64,000 nt of DNA from Craspedostauros australis. Lineage: Eukaryota; Bacillariophyta; Bacillariophyceae; Mastogloiales; Achnanthaceae. Below are positions 21,415 through 31,088 of the stretch, piece after piece (the first letter of the stretch is position 1; each line of letters opens with the position of its first letter). The stretch covers positions 558,001 to 622,000 of the forward strand of contig JAMXDE010000003.1 in assembly GCA_026770025.1 (NCBI GenBank), read 5' to 3'. Below the pieces are notes generated by a model that saw nothing but the letters and a program-made list of their open reading frames with translations, was not told where the DNA came from and ran no database searches. The position numbers and the translations under genes were made by a program.

Positions 21415-21819
21415 TGACCTAGACTGATAACTAGCTAGAATATCCTAGTCTCCCAATTGAGTCCAGTCATGTATCTACTGTTGCCAGCACTGGATCAAGT
21501 CCAGTAACGTCCGTGACTGAGACCAGTCAGTCGAGTCCAACCATGCGAGACTCAACTCAGTCGTAACTGCAGGGCCAACATATGGAAAACATGCCACTAC
21601 CAAACTTGATGCCAAAACATGGAAGCAAGTAAATGAGCGACCAGGTGGCGCAGGTTTGGAATTCAGGCGTGGTTCTTGGAACAGGCACGGAGTAAGCAGA
21701 GACGGCATGGCAGAGTGCGCTACTTGTGGAGTAACGCAAAGTAGAGCAGGTGGAGGCAAGAAGGAAGGAAGGTAATCATAATCTACAATTATCCCTCAAT
21801 CGTCTGCTGGCATAAGGCA
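21415..21819 (+). repeat. C 3' LTR
   Basis: Direct repeat of 16563-16967. It begins 18 bp after the gag-pol stop, preceded by a short purine tract cgggaagcgaa. Confidence 0.95.
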
Positions 21820-21872
21820 TGGACGCAGATTTTGCTTGAATGGCTTTCTTTAAATTTTATGGATCTTTGTAG

Positions 21873-22079
21873 GTTTCCGGTCCTCTTGGTCGAATATGCA
21901 CGCTGCTCCGTGATGATCGCGTGGCATTGATTAGTTTTCCCATCGCAAACAACGTGATGTGCGCAGACACGTTCGGGAATGAACTTTGTTTTGACGGGTT
22001 GCGTACAGAATTTGGTGTTTCAGTGACATCATTGTTTGACCTGTTCGAACACATTTTCTCAGCGAGTAACCGTTATTAG
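21873..22079 (+). CDS. Possible terminal exon of an unrecognised host gene
   Basis: An open stretch of 68 codons ending in TAG, preceded by a good 3' splice site (T-rich run ending ttttatggatctttgtag at 21872). It reads GPLGRICTLLRDDRVALISF and later FGVSVTSLFDLFEHIF, which looks like real protein and not low complexity. There is no start codon, so upstream exons would be needed; they would lie left of element C, which sits 53 bp upstream. No domain is recognised. Confidence 0.35.
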   Translation, partial: VSGPLGRICTLLRDDRVALISFPIANNVMCADTFGNELCFDGLRTEFGVSVTSLFDLFEHIFSASNRY

Positions 22080-22293
22080 ATGTCAACGTACACGTTCAAA
22101 TTCTTACTCTCGTCACGTCACAAATCTCCTCACATTTCGGCACGGAATCAACCTTTGCTTCTCTGCGGTGGTGTGCTGTGCTTATTGCATATTCATGTAG
22201 TGCTTGTATCGTCACCTTCTTGCCCTCCTCCTGCTCAGTTCACTTCCATCAATAGTAGTCTTCTCCATCCACCCATCAGTATCAATCAGTATC

Positions 22294-22641
22294 ATGCTCG
22301 TCTCTGCCTCGAAAGCTGCATCCAAGGATGCCAATCCTTCCCCCTCCAAGATGCAGCGTTTGCCATCCTCTCGATCTGTGCGCCCCTTTCCATCGGATCC
22401 AATTGATCGCAAAGAACTGGTCGCACCATCTACTGCTGAGAAGCTGTTGCCTCCATTGGATATGGATGGTAAGCAGCACAATCCAACTTCTGCAACAGAC
22501 ACGCTCTTGCCTCCTGTGCTCAAAGGCGCAACTTTCGACGACGGGTGCGACATTGAAATCCAAACCAACGATGAACCGAATCGCATGCTCCAGCAAAAAC
22601 GCATCCAATACAACGAACACAACAAACACAAACAGCACTGA
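22294..22641 (+). CDS. Hypothetical protein, doubtful
   Basis: Open frame of 115 codons from an ATG preceded by tcagtatc repeats; S/P-rich N-terminus, polar throughout, no domain seen. A second open frame, shifted by one, overlaps it and continues to 22924 with a glutamate-rich helix-like segment (TTTEEEEIVLQQEEIETSEQ). One gene with a frameshift or intron near 22570-22640 would account for both, but so would chance. Minus-strand open frames also cover the region. Confidence 0.25.
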   Translation: MLVSASKAASKDANPSPSKMQRLPSSRSVRPFPSDPIDRKELVAPSTAEKLLPPLDMDGKQHNPTSATDTLLPPVLKGATFDDGCDIEIQTNDEPNRMLQQKRIQYNEHNKHKQH

Positions 22642-23022
22642 CGCAGGAATCGTGCCTCCACAACAGACAACAACAGAAGAGGAAGAAATCGTGCTACAAC
22701 AAGAAGAAATCGAAACATCCGAGCAAGTTGCGTGTGAGTCACAAATAATGAAGGAAAATGCGGCATCTCCTGAGATGGTGGAACAGAATGTGAGAACACA
22801 GTGGCTGCAACGAGTCAGAACCGCAATGGAAGGACTAACAAATAGCATTGCATTGAAGTCGACATCGACAATCCTGTTTTTGGCGATACCAACCAACACA
22901 GCAAGCAATGGAGTCTGGCCGTAGTGCGCTAGTCGTGTTTAGATGACAGAAAAATTGATGGGTCCATAAAAAATAAAATAATGCCTTAGAGCAAAATCTA
23001 CTTCCACACAGAATCTTACATT

Positions 23023-23114
23023 GTTATCTAGTTTATTCATATGCAAGTGGTTTGGTCTATAGTCACATATATTGCCACCACTCCAGGACCGACTGCAGGT
23101 CCTGTCGCTCAACT
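23023..23114 (-). repeat. Right copy of the inverted duplication around C
   Basis: Reverse complement of 16451-16545 at about 75-80% by eye. With C removed the two copies would lie about 1.3 kb apart. Confidence 0.6.
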
Positions 23115-23264
23115 GGGTCATATTCATTGTCATCTTGGGTCTTGAGACTCGTGTTGTTGTGTTTGTCAGAGAATGATCTGCGAACAAGTTGTGTGGGGCA
23201 GAGAAGACCGCCTGTGATGGAATGTCGGTGTGGGGCCTCATTCACGAGTGGTTGAGGGTGTCCT

Positions 23265-23450
23265 TTTAGAATTGCGCTGGACCCAATTACTTTCCATTTT
23301 TTGGAGCGAAATCCATTAATGGGAAACGCGTTTCCATTTTCCATTTTATTTTCCATTATCGGTACTGACTTTCAATTAATGGAAAAGCGAAATCCATTTT
23401 CTATTGTGCTTTCCATTTTTTGTTTTGGAGACGCGTTGTACGGGACTCGA
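23265..23450 (+). repeat. Second tract of tttccattaatgg-type repeats
   Basis: Same motif set and orientation as 15999-16165 (tgcgctggacccaat, then tttccattttt, then a cgggactcg end), more copies. No gene seen in 22930-23579. Confidence 0.5.
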
Positions 23451-23579
23451 TAGCTTGAACAACAAATATCAATACTGTATGAGTATGCTTGTGGACATGT
23501 CATTGACATTGTTATGAGATCCGATATTTAACCTATTATTCCCAACGTACTTTTTACAGTGATGACCGTTAAAGAGGGG

Positions 23580-24267
23580 TGTTGGAAATCCGGGGTTAGG
23601 TAGTAGATTAATCTGTTATCAATCTGTACCAATTTAGAACTGTGAGAACAAACTCCTTGACTCTTCAATTCCAATTCAGCAGCAAGTGTAAATTCGTAGC
23701 AGTTCACCATGATCATGCACACGTCCATGGTTGCTTTGCATCTTCTACATTCGAGCATCATCTCTCATAGACGCACAGGTACCTTCAGCATGGGTCTCAG
23801 TCTGATCGATCCCATTTGACTTCGGTTCCTCAGCATTCCTTCTGATCCGATATTGCATACACGCTGGTTATGATGAATGCATGTCACGTCGTCGATCGTG
23901 CTCTGGAGCGGATAGAGGCATCGCCTCCGTTTCTCTTTCTCAGAGAAGCGATCCCTTGTCCGTCGATGCGCGTCGACATGTCTGATACATATCGACAGTT
24001 TCGCCTATAGTCTTGGCTCATGTGCGAATACATCCCTAGAGGTCGATCCGTAGGTTCGCCCTCATCACAGTGGTGGTTCATGGATAGGTTCCATGGTGGG
24101 ACATGACTGATGTTGATGTCATTCATGAACAGAGAGTTGATGGGGGACAGGCTGCAAGGTGGTCCGAGTGTTACCAATAAAGTTGATCTCGTCGAGTTGT
24201 GAAGATATTATTGGGAGGTGCGGCAATCATGGGTATCTCGGTAAAAGCGTACCCCCGATTCCTGACA
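23580..24267 (-). repeat. D 3' LTR
   Basis: Starts tgttggaaatccgggg, ends cccgattcctgaca on the plus strand; pairs with 30195-30948. Confidence 0.92.
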
Positions 24268-24352
24268 CCCTTCCATTGTCGCATCGACAATATATCATTC
24301 TTGACTCTGCTCTCCCTTGCCCTTCATCACCACCATCCCACTTGCTGTTCCA

Positions 24353-27300
24353 CTAGTCCAGTGCTGACCTTAGCTGGATGATATCGCCCTTGTGTCTGTC
24401 GTAGATCTCTTTCTTTGTATTCTTGGTGAATCCGTCTGCGATGTTGTCCTCTGAACGTACGAACCGGGCTCTAGCCTCTCTGTTCGCAATCAGTTCTCGA
24501 ATGAAGTGATGTCGTATATCGATGTGTCTGGTTCTGGCGGATGTGGATGGGTTGGAAGCGATAAAGATTGCTCCCACGTTGTCAACCATCACGTCTGCTG
24601 GTCTGTGCATCTCCAACCCGATGTCTCTCATCAGTTGGGTGAGGAAGCGGATCTCCTTTCCGGCCTCCGATAGTGCGACATACTCTGCTTCCGTTGAGCT
24701 CAGTGTCACGCTGCGTTGTGCCTTCGATCTCCAGATGATTGGCACTCCTTGTAGTAGCACGATGTGCCCTCCTACGCTGATGCGGTTGTCCTTGTCACCA
24801 GCGAATTCGCTGTCGGTGTATACAACAATTCTCCATGCATCGTTCTCCAATGGATCGGGCTTCACCCTTAGTCCATATTCTCTCGTGTCCGACACGAACT
24901 TCATGACCCTTAGCATTTCCTTGTATGCTATGGCTGTTGGTCCATCCAATACCTTGGTCAGTTCGCGTACTGCGTTAGCGATGTCGGGCCGGGAGTGTTT
25001 CACCAAGTATAGCAGCATACCTACTCCACTTCGGTACCTGCTGTGTCGTTCCTTGTCCACCTTGGGCGAGTCGCTGTCCCTTTGGATGCCTTGCCCTGGT
25101 GTCCCTGGTGTACCGTACCGCTGTAGCTTCATCACGTCGTCTTTGAATGTATCGGTGATGTTCTTGATGATGTGCGGTTGGTTCACCCAGCAGTTCGTAT
25201 GGTCGTGGTTGAATATGATCTTGCAACTGAGATAGTCTTCGAGATCCTCTTCCACCTTGATTCCGAATTGCTCTGCCTTGATATCCCTCACTAGCTTCTT
25301 CAGTTCCTGTTCCTCTCCGATGCATAAGCAATCGTCAACGTAGGTTCCGATCAGCAGTAGGCCCCCTTCCTGATTCCGAATCAGAAGGCATGGATCCACA
25401 GCGCTCTGTCTAAACCCCAATTTGAGTAGGATGTCGACCAGCTTCTTGTTCCATTGTCTGGCACTTTGCACGAGTCCATAAATCGTCTTCTTGAGTAGCA
25501 GGCATTCGTCGGCTTCATGCTTCATACCCTTGGGGCATCGCATGTAGATCTCCTCCTCGAGTTCTCCATGTAAGAATGCTGTCTCAAAGTCGATAATGAT
25601 GCTGTCCAAGTGTAACAACATCTTCATTGTGAGCATGACGCGGTAGGTTGCGTCGTGTATCACTGGTGCGTGGTGTGCTGAGAAGTCAACCCCTGCAATC
25701 TGTGAGTATCCGCATGCGACGAGTCTTGCACGGAACACACCGTTCCTCTTCTCCTTGAACACCCATTTGGTCTTCACGCATCGCCGATCCTTCGGCATTT
25801 GGTTCATCTTGATCTTTCCCCATACTCCTCTTCTGGTCATATCGTTGAACTCCTTGTTGATGGCCTCCCGCCATTTCGTTCTTTTCTCGGGATCTGCATG
25901 ATCCCAGCACTCCTCGAATGTGGTAGGGTCTAGCATCATTGCGACATTAGCTTGCTCGTACCTCTCTTCGAGTGATTGTTGATTCAATCCTTGGCTCGCA
26001 GTGATGAAGTCATCGAGTCTCATCTTACCATGAGTAGTATCTATCATCATTCCTGCGACGTCTCTGTTGAATGTTGACCAATTCGTGTGGAAATCTTGTC
26101 CTCCTGTTGGAGTGGTCTCATTCTCTCCTTCATCTGATTCTGACTCTCCACTGGATCCTAGGTCTCGTTCCTCCTTGGGAATGGGTGAGTTGTTGAACCC
26201 TGCGAGAGCCTTCAGCATCCTTGGCATGCCTCTGACAGGAGTTGTGATTGGGACCTCGTCTGGCTCGTCCTCGCCCGACTCGTATTGTTCCTTCTCGTTG
26301 TCCCTTCCGGATTCATCGTCGTTATCATCGTACGATTCGTCGTCCCCTTGGGTGGGGAGCAAGTCATCTTGCCCTTGAGCAGCGTCTTCTGTATCTATAT
26401 CGACTCCGGCTCCTCTGCTCTGATCTGCGTCGTCGGTCTCCATTCCCTTCATGGTGTCCTCACGTCGCTCCCAAGTTACTCTATTATTCGGGGAAGGTAT
26501 CTCCGATGTAGAGTCGTCATCTTCCAGATCTATCAGTACTGACCTGTTGGCGTTCGCAATACCCTTGAACTGCCCATATGACTGATTCATCCATGTCACG
26601 TCTCTTGTGATTAGGATTCTCGTTGTAGCTAGATTCATCATCCGGTACACACCACTAGCATGCGATTGACCGTATCCGACGAACATAGCCGGCTTGGATC
26701 TGCTATCCAATTTCGCCTTGATTGTTCGACCTCCGATGTGGACCATACCTATTTCGCCGAACGTACGCAGTCCATCTACGTAGGTGGGGATCTGTTCGTT
26801 GAATAGGATGCAAGCTGGTTCTCTTGTCTTTGTTCCGATGATGTTCTCCAATTGCGTGGCTGTGCGAGCTGCTTCTGCCCACAGCTTACTTCGAGGGCTC
26901 TTCGGTAGATGCGTCTGGTTCAGCATAGCTCTCACCTTTCCGTATAGTACCGCGAATTTTCGCTCCACGCGACCATTTTGTTGGGGAGTGGCCGCGGCGG
27001 TGTACTCGAAAGTCGGTCCGAATCCAGCATTAAGTAGTTGCTTCTCCGTGGAGTAATTTTCTCCCGCGTTGTCACATCTCACATTTTTCACGCTCACTTG
27101 TTGATTCGCCTGAAGCCACCGTAATAACCCCACCATCTTGGATCCGACGTCACTTTTTTCTCTCACAAAGAAACTCCAGCAGTAATCACTGCAATCGTCG
27201 ATAACCAGAAGCCAGTATTTGCCTCGGCCGAAACTGTACGTCTGAACACTCGATGTGTCCATGAACAGTCGATCTCCGACTTTCTTTGCTCTCGGCTGTA

Positions 27301-30112
27301 GAGTCTTCGTCAATCCTCTTTGTCGCGATTTGCCGATCGCGCAATCCACACAAGCGTTCAGCTTCCCTGTGACATTCCATCCGTATCGTCCCGCAGTGCG
27401 AGAGATGGTGTAAGTGTCAACATGGCCTAACATTTTATGGATTTTGTTGATGTCGATCGGTTTCTTCGTCGACACCCCGACGTTGGCTTGATCGTCGTGT
27501 GCTGGAGCGGCTATCATGTTCACGCCACTCACAAATCCACTGTGCGTCGCAATGATGCGATCAAAGCGAATGCGTTGTCCCTTCTTCTCCAAGGACATGA
27601 TCACACCTCGGTTGCTGATATCGAAACCGTTTTCGAGAGCCTTGTTGATGCTCAAGAGGTTGACCCATAGCTCAGGCACGTACTTCACCGACTTGAGGAG
27701 GATGATCGCGGTGTCGCCATTCTTCTGCATGACCTTCATCCGCTTGTCCCCCACCTTGGTTGCCCTGAGGTATCGACCGCTGCCTACCTTGATGGAATGA
27801 TTCGCTGTGCGCACGTTGGTCATGCCCTCGTCGTTGTTCGTGAGGTGACAGGAGGCACCGGAATCTCCCAACCAGGTGTTGACCTCGTGACGGTCGGGTG
27901 CGATGGTCGACTTGCGCGTATCGACGTCGTCCAAGTCGCCGATCACCATTGCCATTTCGTGGCCGTTGGCATCGCTGTATAGTGTTAACTCGCAGTGAGT
28001 ACGATAATCACGGACGCCGTTGATGCTCGGATGGTGCATCCACATCAGCTGCTCCGATGCGGTGCTGCTCATAGCTCCGATTAGCGCTTGTTGGATTGGC
28101 TGGAAGCGAACGCTTTCCAGCATTCCGTTCATCCGGTATGCGTTGACACAGATGTCGAGTGCGCCTCGCACTCCGATTTGGTGCATTAAGTAGTACAGGG
28201 AGCGTGGCTCCACCCCCGTTAGTCTGAGGGTTGCGATATCATGCACTGCGTCGAAGCAGATGAGGGAGAGTTCGGACCGGACGTCGTTTGGTGAAAGGAC
28301 GTTGCTCAGCGAGCATCGGGCGGTCTCGAACAACATTCCACTCGTCTCTTCTAGCACCTCTCTGCGTACCATCCTTTCGCCTTCGTTTCTAGGCACGGCA
28401 TCTCTTGGCTCGTTGGCGAGCTGGATGAAGAAAGGAATGTTTGGGCAGTCCACGCACCATGCGTAGAGAGGCCCGCGCTTGAGGCACAACGGACACCATC
28501 CGTTGTTCATGTCGCGACGTGATGATCGCTCGATCATGTCGTCGAGTGCGCTTGGACGGGATGGGAGACTATAGACCGGTTCGTTGATGGCGCGGTCGAT
28601 GTTGTCGTTGTCGACTCCTGTCATTGCCATCTCCGTCACGTCTGCGTCTTCCTCATCTGTCGTTCCCTCGTGGTGCTCTGTGACCACATCGTCGGGGTCC
28701 TCTGTTTCTACGTCGGATGAAAAGAGCTCGTCTTTGATCATCTCCCCATCGTTGATAGGGGGCCCGTAGTAACCGTACTCTCGTGGAGAGTGCTTGGCCA
28801 TATCCTCGGAAGTCCACGCTCTCTCCGCGTTGGATGTTCCGCTCTCGAAGCTGGCGGTTCCGTCGACGTCGATCGTGATGAACGCCATGTCGTCCATCAT
28901 CACGTCATCATCGTGTGAAATCACACGGTCCTGTGTGGTCACATTTCTGTCTTGGTTCGCGAATTCCGTGATTTTGTTGAGTTTTTCGTTGATCACATTT
29001 TCGTCTTCGGTCGCGTCTTCGTTGATGAACACACACATCATTTCATCTGATGCGGTGAGTGCGACGTCGTCAGCTCCATCCATTCCGTCGGTAGCGACGT
29101 TGGCAGAGTCTGCCTCCTTCATAGCGGCCCGGAGCTTGAAGCACTGCACGATCTTGTGCCCCTTCTTGCCACAGTAGTTGCATTCCCCGTTGAATTTGGG
29201 TTTGCCACCGCCATTGCCTTGGCCCTTCGACTTGTTCTTGCCGTTGCCCTTCTTGGCTGCGGAGCGACAGTCGGCCTTCTTGTGGCCGTAGGCGCCACAG
29301 TTGCGACAGTTGCCCTTGAAGCTCCCAATGGCTGCGAGTGCCATCTCCTCCTTGCTGTTGTTGCCGCCACGGTTGGAGTTGCCTCCTTTGATGTTGCGGC
29401 CGTCGTAGGTGGCACTCATGGTCTCGCGGATGTCTTCGATGGTCATGGTCTCTTCCTTTCCGAGGAATCTGAGTTCTATGATCTTCACATCCATTTCGTA
29501 CTCCTTGCCAAGGGCGTTGAGTACGAGCATGTGGTACTGCTGCATATCCATGTTGATACCAGTGTTACCGAGACGATTGCGCAGCACTTCCATTTCGGTG
29601 AGGAACGTGTCTGGGTTCTCGCCTTTCTTCAATCGCATCCCGTTGAGTTGAGCCAACAACTTTGCCTTCATAGGCGCGGTTCGTTGCTCGTAGATGCGCT
29701 CAAGAGCCTTCCACGCCTTGCGCGGGTCTCCACTCTCAGTGAGACTGCCCTTAGTCCCCACCACAGCCATGAAGGCGACATCGCCTTCGGTAGTTTCGTG
29801 GTTGATAGCCACGGTCAGTTCTTCGAACGCATACTTAGCCAGCATCTTCTTGTACTCTGCCCTTTCCGCACGGGTCAGGGAGGATACTTTCTTCGGTTCA
29901 CTCGCGCCTTCCTCCGTTTTAGGAATGGGAGCCAAGGGGTCTGAGCTGAACGGAGCTGGCTTCACCACTACATCGTCATAGTCCATGAGGTAAAAGTCCC
30001 CAAGCCCCTTGCGCGTGGCGCGGGTGATGAACTTGATACTCCAGCCTTTCCAACTGGAACGCTTGCCGTCGAAGACGACAACGCGATCAGACTTGAAGAG
30101 ATGGGAGCTCAT
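24353..30112 (-). CDS. D Gag-Pol polyprotein (Ty1/copia)
   Basis: Single open frame of 1,919 residues from the ATG at 30112 (MSSHLFKSDRVVVFDGKRSS). Gag ends with two CCHC knuckles: CRNCGAYGHKKADC near 271 and CNYCGKKGHKIVQC near 312. Between Gag and protease lies an acidic region, then an unrecognised domain of about 200 residues that opens with a CPLC...CVDC pair near 541, possibly a small zinc site. Protease is at WLGDSGASCHLTN (about 747). Integrase has an HKMLGH finger near 894 and core residues in MDTSS, CDNAGEN and NGRVERKF. Reverse transcriptase has IDFETAFLHGELEEEI and YVDD near 1594. RNase H has YTDSEFAGD near 1764 and SSTEAEYVALSEA. Overall order and motifs match A1 and A2; the two families are clearly related. 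It looks whole. Confidence 0.93.
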   Translation of the reverse strand: MSSHLFKSDRVVVFDGKRSSWKGWSIKFITRATRKGLGDFYLMDYDDVVVKPAPFSSDPLAPIPKTEEGASEPKKVSSLTRAERAEYKKMLAKYAFEELTVAINHETTEGDVAFMAVVGTKGSLTESGDPRKAWKALERIYEQRTAPMKAKLLAQLNGMRLKKGENPDTFLTEMEVLRNRLGNTGINMDMQQYHMLVLNALGKEYEMDVKIIELRFLGKEETMTIEDIRETMSATYDGRNIKGGNSNRGGNNSKEEMALAAIGSFKGNCRNCGAYGHKKADCRSAAKKGNGKNKSKGQGNGGGKPKFNGECNYCGKKGHKIVQCFKLRAAMKEADSANVATDGMDGADDVALTASDEMMCVFINEDATEDENVINEKLNKITEFANQDRNVTTQDRVISHDDDVMMDDMAFITIDVDGTASFESGTSNAERAWTSEDMAKHSPREYGYYGPPINDGEMIKDELFSSDVETEDPDDVVTEHHEGTTDEEDADVTEMAMTGVDNDNIDRAINEPVYSLPSRPSALDDMIERSSRRDMNNGWCPLCLKRGPLYAWCVDCPNIPFFIQLANEPRDAVPRNEGERMVRREVLEETSGMLFETARCSLSNVLSPNDVRSELSLICFDAVHDIATLRLTGVEPRSLYYLMHQIGVRGALDICVNAYRMNGMLESVRFQPIQQALIGAMSSTASEQLMWMHHPSINGVRDYRTHCELTLYSDANGHEMAMVIGDLDDVDTRKSTIAPDRHEVNTWLGDSGASCHLTNNDEGMTNVRTANHSIKVGSGRYLRATKVGDKRMKVMQKNGDTAIILLKSVKYVPELWVNLLSINKALENGFDISNRGVIMSLEKKGQRIRFDRIIATHSGFVSGVNMIAAPAHDDQANVGVSTKKPIDINKIHKMLGHVDTYTISRTAGRYGWNVTGKLNACVDCAIGKSRQRGLTKTLQPRAKKVGDRLFMDTSSVQTYSFGRGKYWLLVIDDCSDYCWSFFVREKSDVGSKMVGLLRWLQANQQVSVKNVRCDNAGENYSTEKQLLNAGFGPTFEYTAAATPQQNGRVERKFAVLYGKVRAMLNQTHLPKSPRSKLWAEAARTATQLENIIGTKTREPACILFNEQIPTYVDGLRTFGEIGMVHIGGRTIKAKLDSRSKPAMFVGYGQSHASGVYRMMNLATTRILITRDVTWMNQSYGQFKGIANANRSVLIDLEDDDSTSEIPSPNNRVTWERREDTMKGMETDDADQSRGAGVDIDTEDAAQGQDDLLPTQGDDESYDDNDDESGRDNEKEQYESGEDEPDEVPITTPVRGMPRMLKALAGFNNSPIPKEERDLGSSGESESDEGENETTPTGGQDFHTNWSTFNRDVAGMMIDTTHGKMRLDDFITASQGLNQQSLEERYEQANVAMMLDPTTFEECWDHADPEKRTKWREAINKEFNDMTRRGVWGKIKMNQMPKDRRCVKTKWVFKEKRNGVFRARLVACGYSQIAGVDFSAHHAPVIHDATYRVMLTMKMLLHLDSIIIDFETAFLHGELEEEIYMRCPKGMKHEADECLLLKKTIYGLVQSARQWNKKLVDILLKLGFRQSAVDPCLLIRNQEGGLLLIGTYVDDCLCIGEEQELKKLVRDIKAEQFGIKVEEDLEDYLSCKIIFNHDHTNCWVNQPHIIKNITDTFKDDVMKLQRYGTPGTPGQGIQRDSDSPKVDKERHSRYRSGVGMLLYLVKHSRPDIANAVRELTKVLDGPTAIAYKEMLRVMKFVSDTREYGLRVKPDPLENDAWRIVVYTDSEFAGDKDNRISVGGHIVLLQGVPIIWRSKAQRSVTLSSTEAEYVALSEAGKEIRFLTQLMRDIGLEMHRPADVMVDNVGAIFIASNPSTSARTRHIDIRHHFIRELIANREARARFVRSEDNIADGFTKNTKKEIYDRHKGDIIQLRSALD

Positions 30113-30182
30113 GGTCGAAGTAGTGGTGGTGATGTTCGTTGCTGTGTTGGTGGGTGATGGAAACGTTGGATTTCAATCGTAA

Positions 30183-30194
30183 CGTTTCGAAACG
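30183..30194. promoter_or_regulatory. Palindrome CGTTTCGAAACG at the primer-binding-site position of D
   Basis: A perfect 12-bp palindrome directly inside the 5' LTR, sharing the CGTTT..AAACG arms with the A palindromes but with a CG core. Confidence 0.5.
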
Positions 30195-30948
30195 TGTTGG
30201 AAATCTGGGGTTAGGTAGTAGATTAATCTGTTATCAATCTGTACCAATTTAGAACTGTGAGAACAAACTCCTTGACTCTTCAATTCCAATTCAGCAGCAA
30301 GTGTAATCCGTAGCAGTTCATCATGATCATGCACATGTCCATGGTTGCTCTCATCTGCTTCATCAACTTGTTCTCATGCTCTCCTCTGCAGATTCATCAT
30401 GCATCGTCGTGGTGATTTGCATCTTCTACATTCGAGCATCATCTCTCATAGACGCACAGGTACCTTCAGCATGGGTCTCAGTCTGATCGATCCCACTTGA
30501 CCTCGGTTCCTCAGCATTCCTTCTGATCCAATATTGCATACACGCTGGTTATGATGAATGCATGTCACGTCGTCGATCGTGCTCTGGAGCGGATAGAGGC
30601 ATCGCCTCCGTTTCTCTTTCTCAGAGAAGCGATCCCTTGTCCGTCGATGCGCGTCGACATGTCTGATACATATCGACAGCTTCGTCCATAGTCTTGGCTC
30701 ATGTGCGATTACATCCCTAGAGGTCGATCCATAGGTTCGCCCTCATCACAGCGGTGGTTCATGGATAGGTTCCATGGTGGGACATGACTGATGTTGATGT
30801 CATTCATGAACAGAGAGTTGATGGGGGACAGGCTGCAAGGTGGTCCGAGTGTTACCAATAAAGTTGATCTCGTCGAGTTGTGAAGATATTATTGGGAGGT
30901 GCGGCAATCATGGGTATCTCGGTAAAAGCGTACCCCCGATTCCTGACA
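30195..30948 (-). repeat. D 5' LTR
   Basis: 754-bp partner of 23580-24267, with TG...CA ends; target duplication gagggg follows. Confidence 0.92.
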
Positions 30949-30985
30949 GAGGGGAACAAAGCGAAAACCGAAGGAGAAGATCGAT

Positions 30986-31037
30986 GAGGTCGAATTAGTC
31001 GAATACCATCCAGTTTGATGGATTTGCCGGGTGTCCC
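30986..31037 (+). pseudogene. Left half of a repeated exon, cut by insertion
   Basis: Reads EVELVEYHPV, a stop, then WICRVS; matches the minus-strand exon at 15687-15785, which continues QVDTVSGNSLSLIESQ. The continuation is found at 41300-41348. The in-frame stop suggests decay of this copy. Confidence 0.5.
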
Positions 31038-31038
31038 T

Positions 31039-31088
31039 GATGGGAGAAATTCTTGTTTTGGCGCGAAATCCTCCGACTTGATTGACCA
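31039..31088 (+). repeat. Left terminal inverted repeat (50 bp)
   Basis: Begins gatgggagaaattc, ends gacttgattgacca. Contains ttttggcgcgaaa (31056-31068), a near-palindromic match to the E2F consensus TTTSSCGC on both strands. Confidence 0.65.

Larger units (their letters stand above)
16563..21819 (+). mobile_element. Ty3/gypsy element C, looks whole and very young
   Basis: Two 405-bp LTRs (16563-16967, 21415-21819) in which I saw no difference, with TG...CA ends, flanked by the perfect 5-bp duplication tggac (16558-16562, 21820-21824). One open gag-pol frame fills nearly the whole interior. Total length is 5,257 bp. Identical LTRs make it the most recent LTR insertion in the window. Confidence 0.95.
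23580..30948 (-). mobile_element. Ty1/copia element D, looks whole
   Basis: LTRs at 23580-24267 (688 bp) and 30195-30948 (754 bp), the length difference being one ~65-bp block absent from the left one. A perfect 6-bp duplication, gagggg, flanks it (23574-23579, 30949-30954). The interior has one long minus-strand gag-pol frame, a ggaaggg polypurine tract at the 3' LTR (as in A) and a 12-bp palindrome at the 5' LTR. The LTRs differ by about 2% by eye apart from the block, so D is older than A1 and A2. Solo LTRs of related type are at 38010-38802 and 42341-43130. Confidence 0.93.

Noticed and set aside
22212-22908. Minus-strand frames of about 200 codons opposite 22294-22924
   Set aside because: Two overlapping frames of V/C/S-rich composition without any motif; no reason to prefer them.
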